Source of the DNA: Polynucleobacter sp. UB-Piko-W3
GTDB lineage: Bacteria; Pseudomonadota; Gammaproteobacteria; Burkholderiales; Burkholderiaceae
Reading direction: 5' to 3'
DNA length: 64,000 nt
Assembly (NCBI RefSeq): GCF_018881635.1
Contig: NZ_JACVPY010000002.1
Coordinates: forward strand, 891,545 to 955,544
Below, piece by piece: positions 9,188 to 18,006 of this stretch (the first letter of the stretch is position 1; every line of letters starts with the position of its first letter). A model generated the notes under the pieces. It saw only the letters and a program-made list of their open reading frames with translations, made no database searches and had not been told where the DNA came from. The position numbers were made by a program, and so were the translations under genes.

Positions 9188-9652
9188 TTACCTAGGTTTT
9201 GAAGGTGCCTTGGCTGGGAAACAGGTTTCTTCACTCGTGTGAGTTCCGTTTCCTAAAGATGCGCCCAAGATACCGCCCTGTATTTTTTCAACCTTCTTTA
9301 ATTTGCCGGTAGCTGGATCTAGGGTCATGTGGGTTAACACTGTGCCAGCGGGATATACAACGCCCATAATATCTTCGGGTGCAAAATTCGCCTCTATCAC
9401 TATAAAAATATTCGGCTTGGCAAGTGTCACACTCTTAACGACTTGTGCCCCAAAGGAATCAGACTGATCCAAATCTCGGCCATCCAAATAGACTTTTGCT
9501 TTCTGGGTTTTAGAAGCAAGCGTCAGTTGCATTGAATACTCTTCAACATAATCTTTTTCAGATCTTTTGCAGTCAAAGAAAGCAGATTGCCCCATCACCG
9601 AAGTAACTGTGCAAGAAAGTAATGCGAGGAAGATTAAGTGTAATTTTCTCAA
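9188..9652 (-). CDS. exported protein of unknown function
   Basis: The open frame extends up through the tRNA-Leu gene, so the true start must be lower. A TTG at 9652 gives 154 residues that open with a proper signal peptide (LRKLHLIFLALLSC..., cleavage near SVMG-QS); no good Shine-Dalgarno is visible, so the start is uncertain. Two cysteines in the mature part (FFDCKR and ETCFP, close to the two ends) could pair. I recognise no family. The gene begins about 28 bases after the tRNA-Leu 3' end and seems to lack room for its own promoter, so it may be read from the tRNA transcript. Confidence 0.6.
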   Translation of the reverse strand: MRKLHLIFLALLSCTVTSVMGQSAFFDCKRSEKDYVEEYSMQLTLASKTQKAKVYLDGRDLDQSDSFGAQVVKSVTLAKPNIFIVIEANFAPEDIMGVVYPAGTVLTHMTLDPATGKLKKVEKIQGGILGASLGNGTHTSEETCFPAKAPSKPR

Positions 9653-9680
9653 GATCTGAAAGAGGAAAAGACTGAATTGA

Positions 9681-9769
9681 TGGTGCCCGAGGCCGGAATC
9701 GAACCGGCACGACTTTTTTGAGTCGGCAGATTTTAAATCTGCTGTGTCTACCGATTTCACCACTCGGGC
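9681..9769 (-). tRNA. tRNA-Leu(UAA)
   Basis: An 89-base class II tRNA with encoded CCA. The acceptor stem GCCCGAG pairs with CTCGGGC, the anticodon arm reads GCAGA-TTTAAAA-TCTGC (anticodon TAA), a long variable arm follows, and the T-arm has GGTTCGATT. No terminator separates it from the downstream coding region. Confidence 0.97.
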
Positions 9770-9903
9770 TCGCACAAACAGAAACTGCTGCGCTAAATAA
9801 ATCAAGACAAGGCGAATTTTAGCACGCAAGCCCAGAAAGCCACAGGAAGCAAGCCCTAGGCCGACTTGTGGCTTGGGCAAGCCAAAACCACTAAACTGTT
9901 GCC

Positions 9904-12363
9904 ATGAAATTGGATAGTAAATTAACCGGACTTGGCAAGCTCTTGCGCCCAGTTTTTTGGATTATTGCTAGTGTCTTGGCGATCTGCTTAATCACTACAA
10001 TGGCCTATTTGTATTCGGCCCAGAGCTCCCCTTCAGGCAAGCGTGTCATTAAAGGCATTGGTGACTCGGTAGTCATTACCTTTGATGAGTCTGACATTCC
10101 GCACATTAAAGCGAATTCACAAACCGATGCAATATTTGCCTTAGGTTATCTGCATGCTACCGAGCGCTCCTGGCAAATGGAGGTGAATCGACGCCTAGCT
10201 AGTGGCCGCCTCTCTGAAATTTTAGGGAACGAGACTGTCAAAATTGATCGCTTTATTCGCACGCTCGGCGTTAAGCGCGCCGCCGAGCGTCAATTTGATC
10301 ATTACCCCGTTGCCACTAAACGTTTGCTCCAAGCTTATGCCGATGGCGTGAATACTGGCAACGCCCAACTAGGCTGGGCACTACCAGTAGAGTATTTCTT
10401 AACAGGTTCGAAGCCTGGACATTGGTCGCCTACTGATAGTGTTGCCTGGATGTTAATGATGGCCTACGATCTTGGCGGTAACTGGGATAAAGAATTGCAA
10501 CGACTTGAACTGTCCCAGTTCCTTACGACTAAACAAATCTGGGAAATCCTGCCTTCATTCGAACCAGGCTCACCTGTAAGTAATATCGATTTCGCTAAGA
10601 TGTACAAAGATCTCAATATCTTTAATCCTGCGGCAGGACCTGCTGAAGGTAAATCGAAAAATCTTCCCTCTACCGAGCTTGGCTCTTTCGAGCTTCCTGG
10701 TGGTAAAGAAGGTATTGGATCAAACAACTGGGCCTTGAGTGGCAAGCTCACCGCTAGCGGGAAGCCCTTGCTAGCGAATGACCCTCATTTGGGATTATCG
10801 GCCCCAGCAATTTGGTATTTTGCCCATCTCGATGCGCCCGGTATGAATGTGATTGGTAGCACCCTACCAGGCATACCAGCAGTTGTCCTTGGAAGAACGG
10901 ATAAGTTTGCCTGGAGCTTTACCAATACTAATCCTGATGTTCAGGATTTATACATTGAGCAGATTGACCTTAATAATCCGAGCATGTATCGCGGTCCAGA
11001 TGGGCTCTTACCTTTTAAGGTGCATCAAGAAATTATTGATATCAAAGGCGCTCCTTCTCTAACCTTCTTAGTGAAGGAAACACGTCACGGGCCCGTGATC
11101 TCTGATTCCCATGCACGCGCTAAAAGAAGTATCGATACCAAACGATTTGCTTTAGCCCTGCGCTGGACAGCATTGGATATTGAAAATCAATCCGTCGTAG
11201 GCCTTTTAGAAATGAATCGTGCAAAAGATCTTGATTCATTTAAACAAGCGCTTCGCAAAAACTATGCCCTAATGCAAAACGTTGTAATGGCAGATACCGA
11301 AGGCAATATCATCTATCAGGCAGCAGGTGTTGCGCCTAAACGCATCTTGCATCAGGGCTTATATGGTGTTGCCCCTGCCCTCGGGTGGGAAAAACAATTT
11401 GATTGGAACGGCTATGTTCCTTTTGAGCAATTACCAGCTAGCAATAACCCAGAACAAGGATGGCTTGCTACAGCCAATCAAAGAATTATTGCCACCAATG
11501 ATCCAAATCCATTAACAGCTGACTGGGATTTGCCAACGCGTTACGACCGCATCGCTGAGCTCATTAAATCTAGAAATAGCCATGATCTTGATTACATGAA
11601 AACGATGCAGGCAGATACGCTATCGCTAGGGGCTACGCCACTATTAGGTTTATTTAAATCCAGTAAGCCAAGTCATAAGCTAGCTTCTCAAGCACAAGAA
11701 ATCATTCAGAACTTTGATGGTGATATGAAAGTCGATAGTGCTGGCGCTCTCATTTTTAACGCCTGGGCCGATCAGCTTACTCGCAATCTATTCTCACGCT
11801 TAAGTTATCTCTTTACTGAGAGTTATGGTTCAAGGAGTTTTAGGCACCCTTTGTTACTGGCCTTACAAAATCCTGATAGCCTTTGGTGCGATGATCCCAA
11901 AACAAAACCTGTGGAATCATGTTTGGAGTCATCCAACAATGCCTTTGATAAGGCGCTGGAGTATTTAAGCAAAGAGTACGGTAATGATCCAAAAAGTTGG
12001 GCATGGGGCAAAGCCCATATTGCCGTTTCAGAACATCGTCCACTCAGCAAAGTTCCTGTATTGGGAAGTCTCTTTAATATTACAACGCCCTTCCCTGGTG
12101 ATGCCTACACTATCAATGTTGGAAGGCCTGAATTTCTGAAATCTCAGAATCCGTATGAGACTGTCCAGGGCCCCAGCATGCGAGCTGTTTATGACCTATC
12201 TGATTTAGAAAAATCACTCTTTATCTATCAGACTGGCCAATCTGGTTGGGTTCAGAACAAGCTCTATCGCAATATGAACACTCTGTGGGCGAAGAGCGAA
12301 TACCTACCATTACAAATGAAGCCTGAGACCACTAAGCGCCAGCTAGAATTGAATAACAAATAA
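9904..12363 (+). CDS. penicillin acylase family hydrolase
   Basis: The 819-residue protein belongs to the N-terminal nucleophile (Ntn) penicillin amidase family. After a membrane-anchor or uncleaved signal segment (about residues 13-37) come the alpha-chain region, a spacer, and the processing site GIG-SNNWALSG with the catalytic Ser near residue 272, followed by the beta-chain motif ANDPHLGLS. Maturation normally cuts the chain at that Ser and gives a periplasmic heterodimer that hydrolyses amides such as beta-lactam side chains or N-acyl homoserine lactones. The true substrate cannot be told from sequence. It stands alone, with 77 bases before the next gene. Confidence 0.92.
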   Translation: MKLDSKLTGLGKLLRPVFWIIASVLAICLITTMAYLYSAQSSPSGKRVIKGIGDSVVITFDESDIPHIKANSQTDAIFALGYLHATERSWQMEVNRRLASGRLSEILGNETVKIDRFIRTLGVKRAAERQFDHYPVATKRLLQAYADGVNTGNAQLGWALPVEYFLTGSKPGHWSPTDSVAWMLMMAYDLGGNWDKELQRLELSQFLTTKQIWEILPSFEPGSPVSNIDFAKMYKDLNIFNPAAGPAEGKSKNLPSTELGSFELPGGKEGIGSNNWALSGKLTASGKPLLANDPHLGLSAPAIWYFAHLDAPGMNVIGSTLPGIPAVVLGRTDKFAWSFTNTNPDVQDLYIEQIDLNNPSMYRGPDGLLPFKVHQEIIDIKGAPSLTFLVKETRHGPVISDSHARAKRSIDTKRFALALRWTALDIENQSVVGLLEMNRAKDLDSFKQALRKNYALMQNVVMADTEGNIIYQAAGVAPKRILHQGLYGVAPALGWEKQFDWNGYVPFEQLPASNNPEQGWLATANQRIIATNDPNPLTADWDLPTRYDRIAELIKSRNSHDLDYMKTMQADTLSLGATPLLGLFKSSKPSHKLASQAQEIIQNFDGDMKVDSAGALIFNAWADQLTRNLFSRLSYLFTESYGSRSFRHPLLLALQNPDSLWCDDPKTKPVESCLESSNNAFDKALEYLSKEYGNDPKSWAWGKAHIAVSEHRPLSKVPVLGSLFNITTPFPGDAYTINVGRPEFLKSQNPYETVQGPSMRAVYDLSDLEKSLFIYQTGQSGWVQNKLYRNMNTLWAKSEYLPLQMKPETTKRQLELNNK

Positions 12364-12440
12364 GACCTCATAAAAGTACCGGCCAAGGCGTTTAGAATGT
12401 CTTATTGCTATAAATCAGTCACTTATTAGGATTCTTACTC

Positions 12441-12854
12441 ATGAAAAAACTGACTTCATTATTCATTCCTACCGCTCTAGCGGTCCTAATGTCTCCATTT
12501 AGCAGTGCCTATGCTGAATGGAAAGAGCTGGGCTCTAACGAGGTGATGGTTGTTTATGTTGATTTAGATACTGTCAGAACTAGTGGCGAGAAGACACAAG
12601 TCATGTCAATGTTGGATTTAAAGAAGCCTGGAAGAAATCCAAGTAATAAAGAGACTGTAAATTCTATAATCGGCCTTAATGAATATAGCTGCCCTGAAAT
12701 TAGCTATCGCCCAATTGCCTTTAAAGAATTTTCTGGAAACAAAGGTACAGGCAAAGTAGTTTCTGATAACAACACTCCTGATAGCAAGTTCGAACCGATC
12801 ATTAATGAGTCATGGACAGCCGGAGTATTTAATGTTGTCTGCCAAAGAAAATAG
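12441..12854 (+). CDS. surface-adhesin E-like small exported protein
   Basis: A 137-residue protein with a signal peptide (cleavage near AYA-EW) and a domain resembling the surface-adhesin E (protein E-like) family: the Trp near the mature N-terminus, the DLDTVR segment, the VMSMLDLKKP strand, the NEYSCPE cysteine and the final VFNVVCQRK cysteine are in the usual order, and the two cysteines probably form a disulfide. A second, divergent member of the family lies at 37609. The role in this organism is unknown; it is periplasmic or surface-exposed. It overlaps the next gene. Confidence 0.75.
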   Translation: MKKLTSLFIPTALAVLMSPFSSAYAEWKELGSNEVMVVYVDLDTVRTSGEKTQVMSMLDLKKPGRNPSNKETVNSIIGLNEYSCPEISYRPIAFKEFSGNKGTGKVVSDNNTPDSKFEPIINESWTAGVFNVVCQRK

Positions 12855-13230
12855 CCCATATAGGCCGTCTCAATTCAATTTTGGGGTTTGCCTACTCCCC
12901 ATCTTTTGTAGTCTAGGTTTACAGGCTTGTATTGCTCCACTTGCAGCTGTTGGCGCTTCTGGCACAACTGCCGCTAGTACAACTGGAAGTGCCGTAGCTA
13001 CTGCTGCAGTTTCAAGCCCAGCAACAGCGGCAAGCCTTGCATCCACTGCAGCCACGGGTAAATCTCCCTTAGAGCATGCAGCGTCAGCAGCCACCAAAAA
13101 AGAATGTAGTTTTTTTAACCCGCTCTCAGGACAGCCCATCTGCATGGAAATATCCGTACCGAAGGTAACTGATAACAGCACACCCCTATTGGGTCCTGCA
13201 GATCAAAGTATGGAAGTAGTCAAGCAGTAA
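12832..13230 (+). CDS. Ala/Ser/Thr-rich lipoprotein
   Basis: I place the start at the ATG at 12832, behind GGAG, inside the end of the previous gene; an upstream in-frame start at 12805 has less support. The protein (132 residues) has a long basic N-region and a lipobox LQAC, so it should be a lipoprotein. The mature part starts with a low-complexity A/S/T run of about 60 residues, followed by a short Cys-containing end (CSFFNPLSGQPICME). No domain is recognised. The 23-base overlap suggests translation coupled to the adhesin-E-like gene. Confidence 0.6.
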   Translation: MLSAKENSPYRPSQFNFGVCLLPIFCSLGLQACIAPLAAVGASGTTAASTTGSAVATAAVSSPATAASLASTAATGKSPLEHAASAATKKECSFFNPLSGQPICMEISVPKVTDNSTPLLGPADQSMEVVKQ

Positions 13231-13238
13231 CCCTCTGG

Positions 13239-14066
13239 CTAAGGCCTGACCCCTGGAGCCTCTAAAGGCATGCCCCTGGCTCGCCACATCAAGAAGAGTT
13301 CTAGCTGAGCCATTTCAGGCGAACCATACTCAAACTGCTGCGCCCTCACCCCGCTCATGCAATTACGTAAGCGGCGCTGCAAAGATCCCAAGGTTTGCCA
13401 TTCCAAGCGATAAATAGGGTAAGCATTGGGGTGGCCCTGCGGTATCAGACTGCCACCCAGTTTTAATCCTGATCTATCCTCATGGCATTGGGCACAAGAT
13501 AAATTAAGCTGCCCTATTCTTTCGTTAAACCACTGACGACCTTTTTTTAATTGCTCTTGATTGGCTGGCGTTTCTTTGACAGTAATTGGCATACCTTTTG
13601 ACTGGACTGCAACATAGGCAGTCAATGCTAATAAGGCTTTGCTCTCATAAGCAAGTGCTGGTGCATTTTGTGCGGCAGATCGGCATTGATTGATTTGTCC
13701 TTCCAGGGTTTGCAGCTTACCTTTGACTATCTTCGGAAATTGGGTTGCCACACCACGCATTGATTTTTTGGCATCGCTATGACAACTAGTACAGGCCATA
13801 TTTTTTGGGCCTAGTTTGGTTTGCCATAAGCTTTCGCCTTCTGCGACCCAAAACATTGCAGGGTTAAGAGACGGATCATCCTGCATCGCCTTGTTTTCAG
13901 CAGACATGAGCTCGTAACTAGATTGCTTGGTGTTGGCGGCTATAGAAGCTGGTGCCGCTAACAATACGGAGCAGCAAAAAGCCGTAAAACAAAGAGAAGT
14001 TGCTAGGCGCACAGAGCCCTTATACAACCGTAATACGGGCTTGATTAACCGCCGCATAACCATCAT
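13239..14066 (-). CDS. soxA: sulfur-oxidation diheme cytochrome c SoxA
   Basis: SoxA pairs with SoxX as the periplasmic c-type cytochrome that couples thiosulfate to the SoxY cysteine. From the ATG at 14066 it has 275 residues: a signal peptide (about residues 15-45), a CTSCH haem motif in the N-terminal domain, CAQCH in the C-terminal domain, and the conserved catalytic/ligand cysteine in RNCMSGVRAQ followed by FEYGSPE. The presence of two CxxCH motifs makes it the diheme type. An upstream TTG at 14108 is possible. The gene overlaps soxZ by 47 bases and is last in the soxXYZA run. Confidence 0.92.
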   Translation of the reverse strand: MMVMRRLIKPVLRLYKGSVRLATSLCFTAFCCSVLLAAPASIAANTKQSSYELMSAENKAMQDDPSLNPAMFWVAEGESLWQTKLGPKNMACTSCHSDAKKSMRGVATQFPKIVKGKLQTLEGQINQCRSAAQNAPALAYESKALLALTAYVAVQSKGMPITVKETPANQEQLKKGRQWFNERIGQLNLSCAQCHEDRSGLKLGGSLIPQGHPNAYPIYRLEWQTLGSLQRRLRNCMSGVRAQQFEYGSPEMAQLELFLMWRARGMPLEAPGVRP

Positions 14067-14349
14067 CGCCAAGCCACTTGAACTCGAGGGTTCCAGATTC
14101 CGTTGCAATGGTAGTAAAAATAATTAGTGGATTAGCGCCGATACCAGGATAGAAGTCGGCCTTAAATACTTCAACATTGTTATAGCTACAGGTAAAGACG
14201 CGAATAATATCTCTTGGGATTAATTTTCCAGATTCGGTATAACGAAATCCTGACTCCATGTCATGCTGGACAATCGCTCGGATCTCAATAATAGAATTCT
14301 TCTTGGCAGAAGCCGGTACTGTCACTTGGGTACGCGATGTTTTACTCAT
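14020..14349 (-). CDS. soxZ: sulfur-oxidation carrier subunit SoxZ
   Basis: SoxZ forms the heterodimer with SoxY that carries sulfur intermediates. The 109-residue protein starts at the ATG at 14349 (MSKTSRTQV), which overlaps the soxY stop by four bases; a longer open frame to 14403 lies inside soxY and is rejected. Family motifs are clear: MESGFR near residue 33, IPRDIIRVFTC, GIGANPLIIF and the C-terminal FKWLGDDG. It has no signal peptide and would be co-exported with SoxY. Confidence 0.93.
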   Translation of the reverse strand: MSKTSRTQVTVPASAKKNSIIEIRAIVQHDMESGFRYTESGKLIPRDIIRVFTCSYNNVEVFKADFYPGIGANPLIIFTTIATESGTLEFKWLGDDGYAAVNQARITVV

Positions 14350-14840
14350 ACCATCTCCGTGCAAGCAGATAGGGTCACCAAAGTTTCTGCCGAGCCTTGC
14401 CAAAAGCTGCCATTACTCATTTGCGCAATAGCCCAAACACGCTGACTATCGGCTAAGCGCACTCGGGTAGTGATATTGGCAGCTCCCGAACGTGGCGTTA
14501 AGTAAACAGTAAAGATATTAGGCAATGGATTGCCTTCCGCAATCACATGAATGGCCTTCACATAATCATTAGCAGTCATCGGACTTTCAACACTTACCTT
14601 TAAAACTACTAGATTACCGTTTTCAATCAAGGGTGGGATGGTCAAAGTAACGCGCCCATCCTGAATTTTTGCATTACCAGTAATTTTTTGAATGGCCTCA
14701 TCTGCATCTTCTTTTTTAGCAAAAACGAATGAAGGGCTAAGCCAAGCGCCCAGAGTGAACAGGCCAAACTTTTGGAATCTTTGGAGCCAATAACGACGAT
14801 GCATTTTGAGAGGGAAATTAATCTGTTTCTTCATTTTCAA
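14346..14840 (-). CDS. soxY: sulfur-oxidation carrier subunit SoxY, atypical C-terminus
   Basis: A 164-residue SoxY-type protein with a Tat-like leader (RRYWLQRFQKFGLFTLGAWL, around residues 14-33) and the SoxY beta-sandwich core (LTIPPLIENGNLVVLKVSVESPM). In classical SoxY the chain ends in GGCGG, whose Cys carries the sulfur substrate. Here the end reads TLSACTEMV: the Cys is kept near residue 160 but the glycines are absent and four residues follow it. Start and stop overlap soxX and soxZ by four bases each (ATGA), so the translation is coupled. Confidence 0.88.
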   Translation of the reverse strand: MKMKKQINFPLKMHRRYWLQRFQKFGLFTLGAWLSPSFVFAKKEDADEAIQKITGNAKIQDGRVTLTIPPLIENGNLVVLKVSVESPMTANDYVKAIHVIAEGNPLPNIFTVYLTPRSGAANITTRVRLADSQRVWAIAQMSNGSFWQGSAETLVTLSACTEMV

Positions 14841-15277
14841 TTCTGGGGGTTAAGACTCACGAGAAAGGCTACAACATCTTCAATCTCTTGGTTATTTAAG
14901 ATCGTTTGTCCTGCAAATTTTGAAGCAACTCGATTCAGGTGTCCAGTTTTGTAATAGGCCGGCATGATGGTGCTCGGATTAAAGTGACTAGCATCTACAA
15001 TCCGCGCCCTTAACTGGGGTGCAGTGAGGCGAGCAACACTGATACTGAGCTCAGGTGCTAGGTTTCCCTGAAACCGCTCTTCCGGAAATGGTCCGCTATG
15101 GCACAAGAGACATAAACCTGTTTGACGACTCGCAACAATCGCTCTGCCTCGAGTGATATCGCCGGCGGTAGAAGAAAGAGATTCGGCAATCGAATCCCCT
15201 ACAATGGTTTGAGCGTTTGCAAAACTGAGAGTGAGGAAGCCTAGCAAGCATGTTGCTAGTGCAAACCTCATTCTCAT
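14837..15277 (-). CDS. soxX: sulfur-oxidation cytochrome c SoxX
   Basis: A 146-residue exported monohaem cytochrome c: signal peptide to about FANA-Q (residue 22), the haem site CLLCHSG near residue 56, and a distal Met ligand in the STIMPAYYKT segment, the SoxX signature. With SoxA it forms the SoxXA complex. It is first of soxXYZA and begins 21 bases after the stop of the molybdenum hydroxylase large subunit, so it probably shares that promoter. Confidence 0.92.
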   Translation of the reverse strand: MRMRFALATCLLGFLTLSFANAQTIVGDSIAESLSSTAGDITRGRAIVASRQTGLCLLCHSGPFPEERFQGNLAPELSISVARLTAPQLRARIVDASHFNPSTIMPAYYKTGHLNRVASKFAGQTILNNQEIEDVVAFLVSLNPQN

Positions 15278-15298
15278 CGGTGCAATATCACAGTAGCT

Positions 15299-17515
15299 TT
15301 AAACCAGCTTGATGCCACTATTTTTTAATGGCACTGTACGCAAGCGCTTACCGGTTGCACGATAAAACGCATTGAGTACAGCTGGCGCTGCAACTGCAAT
15401 CGTTGGTTCACCTACACCGCCCCAATCTTTACCGCCGCCTTGAATGACGATCGTTTCAACAGGAGGCATTTGAGATAGGCGAATGGAGCCAAAGGTATCG
15501 AAGTTCTTTTGAACTACCGCACCTTTTTCGATAGTGATCTCTTCTTCGAATAGAGCTGACAGGCCATAAACAAATGAGCCAGACACCTGACGTGCAACTT
15601 GCGCTGGATTAACAATATAGCCTGGGTCTGTAGCGGCTACGATGCGATGAATCTTCACTTCATTGCCATTTTTCACAGAGATCTCACAAGCAGCGGCTAC
15701 ATAGCTACCGAAAGAACGCATTTGCGCCACGCCACGGAATACGCCAGGTGCCGCAGGCTTGTTCCAGCCGATACCATCTGCAACCGCATTGAGTACTGCG
15801 ACTGCACGTGGGAACTCTTTCATATGCTTACGGCGGAACTCTACTGCATCCATACCCGTTGCTTCAGCCATCTCATCCATAAACGTTTCAATGAAGACCG
15901 CATTCTGATTCACGTTAACGCCGCGCCAAAAACCCGGTGGTACATGGGTATTGCGCATAGCATGATCAATATTCAGATTAGGGAAGCTATAAGTAATGCC
16001 ATGCTCTCCCGTTGGATCCAATCCTTGAAACACGACAGGGTCCTTACCTTTGTTAGCAGCAACAACAGCGGGACGTACTGCCGACAAAATAGACTGCCCT
16101 GATAGGCGCATGTTTAAGCCAGTGATATTTTTCTTATCATCAATGGCGGCTGTCATCTTGCACATCATGACTGGATGGTAACGGCCCTGAGTCATATCTT
16201 CTTCACGCGTCCAAATCAATTTGACTGGAGTACCTGGCATTTGCTTAGCGATATTGACCGCTTGAGTGGTGTAGTCCTGAAACGCACCACGGCGACCAAA
16301 TCCACCGCCAAGGTTCACTTTGTAGACATTACACTTGTCTGCAGGTAAACCTGAGGCTGCAATCACTGCAGCAAGTGAAGCTTCACCATCTTGGGTAGGT
16401 ACCCATGCCTCGCAAGAATCTGCCGTCCACTTAGCCGTGGCCGTTTGTGGCTCTAAAGTAGCGTGATTTAAGAATGGGTAGAAATAAGTAGCTTCAATCT
16501 TTTTAGATGCACTAGCGAGTGCAGCGTTCACGTCACCATTTGCATTACCCACAAATGTATCGCTCGCATTCAAGCCCTCCTCAAGCATCTTCTTAATGGA
16601 GGCGCTTGATACATTCTCATTAGGGCTACTTTCCCAAACAATATTGACTTGATCTAATGCAGTCTTTGCCTGCCAGAAAGTGTCAGCCACTACTGCAATC
16701 GCTCCATCCCCCACTTGAACAATCTTTTTCACGCCCTTCATGCTTTGGGCTTTAGCGGCATCGTAGCTCTTTACCTTGCTACCAAAGACTGGGGCCTCTT
16801 TAATCGTTGCCGTGAGCATTCCCGGTAGCTTTAGATCAATTGCATAAATTTGCTTACCCGTGACCTTGTCAGACGTACCATCAATACGGTTGACCGATTT
16901 ACCAATCAACTGCCACTCTTTTGGATCCTTGAGTGGAACTTCTTTTGGGACATCTAATTGGGAAGCGGCAACCGATACCTTGCCGAAAGTAGTTTTACGA
17001 CCAGACGGGGTATGGGTAATGACGCTATTTTTTGCTACACACTCAGAAGCAGGAACATTCCATTGGTTTGCTGCAGCCTGAACCAACATAATGCGCGCTG
17101 CTGCGCCACCCTTACGAACATATTGTTCCGAAGTGCGAATACCGCGGCTACCACCAGTTGAGTAACTACCCCAAACTTTATTACGCTTGAGGTTTTCTGC
17201 AGGAGATGGATAGTCATAGGAAACTTTTTTCCAATCACACTCTAATTCTTCGGCAACCATTTGTGCCAAGCCAGTAATTGTGCCTTGACCCATTTCTGAG
17301 CGAACGATACGCACCACTACATCATCATTTGGCTTAACCACTACCCACACACCAATTTCAGGTGATATGAGGGGTGCCATTGCTGTAGTACCAGTGCCCA
17401 TCGCAGCATTTGCTTCAGACATGATTGAGAAATCAAAGCCAATTGCAAGGCCAGTAGCGATTGCGCTAGAGCCAACAATAAAGTGGCGACGGGAAGTATT
17501 TGTATTTGTAGTCAT
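15299..17515 (-). CDS. molybdopterin-binding hydroxylase large subunit (IorB / isoquinoline 1-oxidoreductase beta type)
   Basis: The 738-residue protein belongs to the xanthine-dehydrogenase superfamily, in the IorB-like branch that hydroxylates N-heterocycles or oxidises aldehydes. It starts with a Tat leader (SRRHFIVGSSAIATG) for export of the folded cofactor protein. The Moco-site segments GGGFGRRG and PPGFWRGVNVNQN are present, and the catalytic Glu is in GGVGEPTIAVAAP near the C-terminus. The small iron-sulfur subunit precedes it by 10 bases. No separate FAD subunit is present, so electrons would pass to a cytochrome; the downstream SoxX/SoxA cytochromes make that interesting. The substrate is unknown. 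Confidence 0.92.
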   Translation of the reverse strand: MTTNTNTSRRHFIVGSSAIATGLAIGFDFSIMSEANAAMGTGTTAMAPLISPEIGVWVVVKPNDDVVVRIVRSEMGQGTITGLAQMVAEELECDWKKVSYDYPSPAENLKRNKVWGSYSTGGSRGIRTSEQYVRKGGAAARIMLVQAAANQWNVPASECVAKNSVITHTPSGRKTTFGKVSVAASQLDVPKEVPLKDPKEWQLIGKSVNRIDGTSDKVTGKQIYAIDLKLPGMLTATIKEAPVFGSKVKSYDAAKAQSMKGVKKIVQVGDGAIAVVADTFWQAKTALDQVNIVWESSPNENVSSASIKKMLEEGLNASDTFVGNANGDVNAALASASKKIEATYFYPFLNHATLEPQTATAKWTADSCEAWVPTQDGEASLAAVIAASGLPADKCNVYKVNLGGGFGRRGAFQDYTTQAVNIAKQMPGTPVKLIWTREEDMTQGRYHPVMMCKMTAAIDDKKNITGLNMRLSGQSILSAVRPAVVAANKGKDPVVFQGLDPTGEHGITYSFPNLNIDHAMRNTHVPPGFWRGVNVNQNAVFIETFMDEMAEATGMDAVEFRRKHMKEFPRAVAVLNAVADGIGWNKPAAPGVFRGVAQMRSFGSYVAAACEISVKNGNEVKIHRIVAATDPGYIVNPAQVARQVSGSFVYGLSALFEEEITIEKGAVVQKNFDTFGSIRLSQMPPVETIVIQGGGKDWGGVGEPTIAVAAPAVLNAFYRATGKRLRTVPLKNSGIKLV

Positions 17516-17525
17516 CTGTATCCCC

Positions 17526-17975
17526 TTATGCCTTGCTCACAGCATGAATCGCTGCACGGACTTCTTGGAAGGTGCCGCAACGGCAAATATTGGTCACTGC
17601 CGCATCAATTTGAGCATCAGTCGGTTTTGGATTGTTGCGAAGGAGTGCAGTGGTTGCCATCACCATGCCAGATTGGCAGTAGCCACACTGAGGCACTTGC
17701 TTATCAACCCATGCTTTTTGAACTTTAGAGAGTTGACCATTCTTTTCCAGGCTTTCAATGGTCTCAATTTTTTTACCTATCGCCGCTGATACGGGCAAGG
17801 AGCAGCTTCGGATCGCTTGACCCTCAAATAAAACAGTGCAAGCACCACATACACCAACGCCGCAACCATATTTGGTGCCAGTCAAGCCGACTTGCTCTCG
17901 TATTACCCACAGTAATGGGGTATCTAGATCTACGTCTACCTTGTATTTTTTGCCATTGACATTTAACTCAGCCAT
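17526..17975 (-). CDS. (2Fe-2S)-binding small subunit of the molybdenum hydroxylase (IorA type)
   Basis: A 149-residue two-cluster ferredoxin. The N-terminal plant-type [2Fe-2S] domain has YGCGVGVCGACTV (about residues 38-50) plus a fourth Cys further on, and the C-terminal helical domain has CGYCQSGMV and ICRCGTF for the cluster next to molybdopterin. It passes electrons from the Mo site of the partner encoded 10 bases downstream. The gene starts behind a GGGAG ribosome-binding site and opens the minus-strand unit that continues into soxXYZA. Confidence 0.95.
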   Translation of the reverse strand: MAELNVNGKKYKVDVDLDTPLLWVIREQVGLTGTKYGCGVGVCGACTVLFEGQAIRSCSLPVSAAIGKKIETIESLEKNGQLSKVQKAWVDKQVPQCGYCQSGMVMATTALLRNNPKPTDAQIDAAVTNICRCGTFQEVRAAIHAVSKA

Positions 17976-18006
17976 GCTTGCTCCCCTATCGTTTTTCTAA
18001 TATTGA

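Noticed and set aside
9653..9880. Upper part of the 9188-9880 frame as coding
   Set aside because: It runs straight through the tRNA-Leu gene; the shared frame is a by-product of the tRNA sequence.
9904..12363. Penicillin acylase as a quorum-quenching AHL acylase
   Set aside because: The Ntn active site is clear, but substrate preference cannot be read from sequence, so I keep only the family name.
15599..16102. 167-codon plus-strand frame inside the Mo-hydroxylase gene
   Set aside because: It is antisense to a well-supported enzyme and has no protein-like motif.
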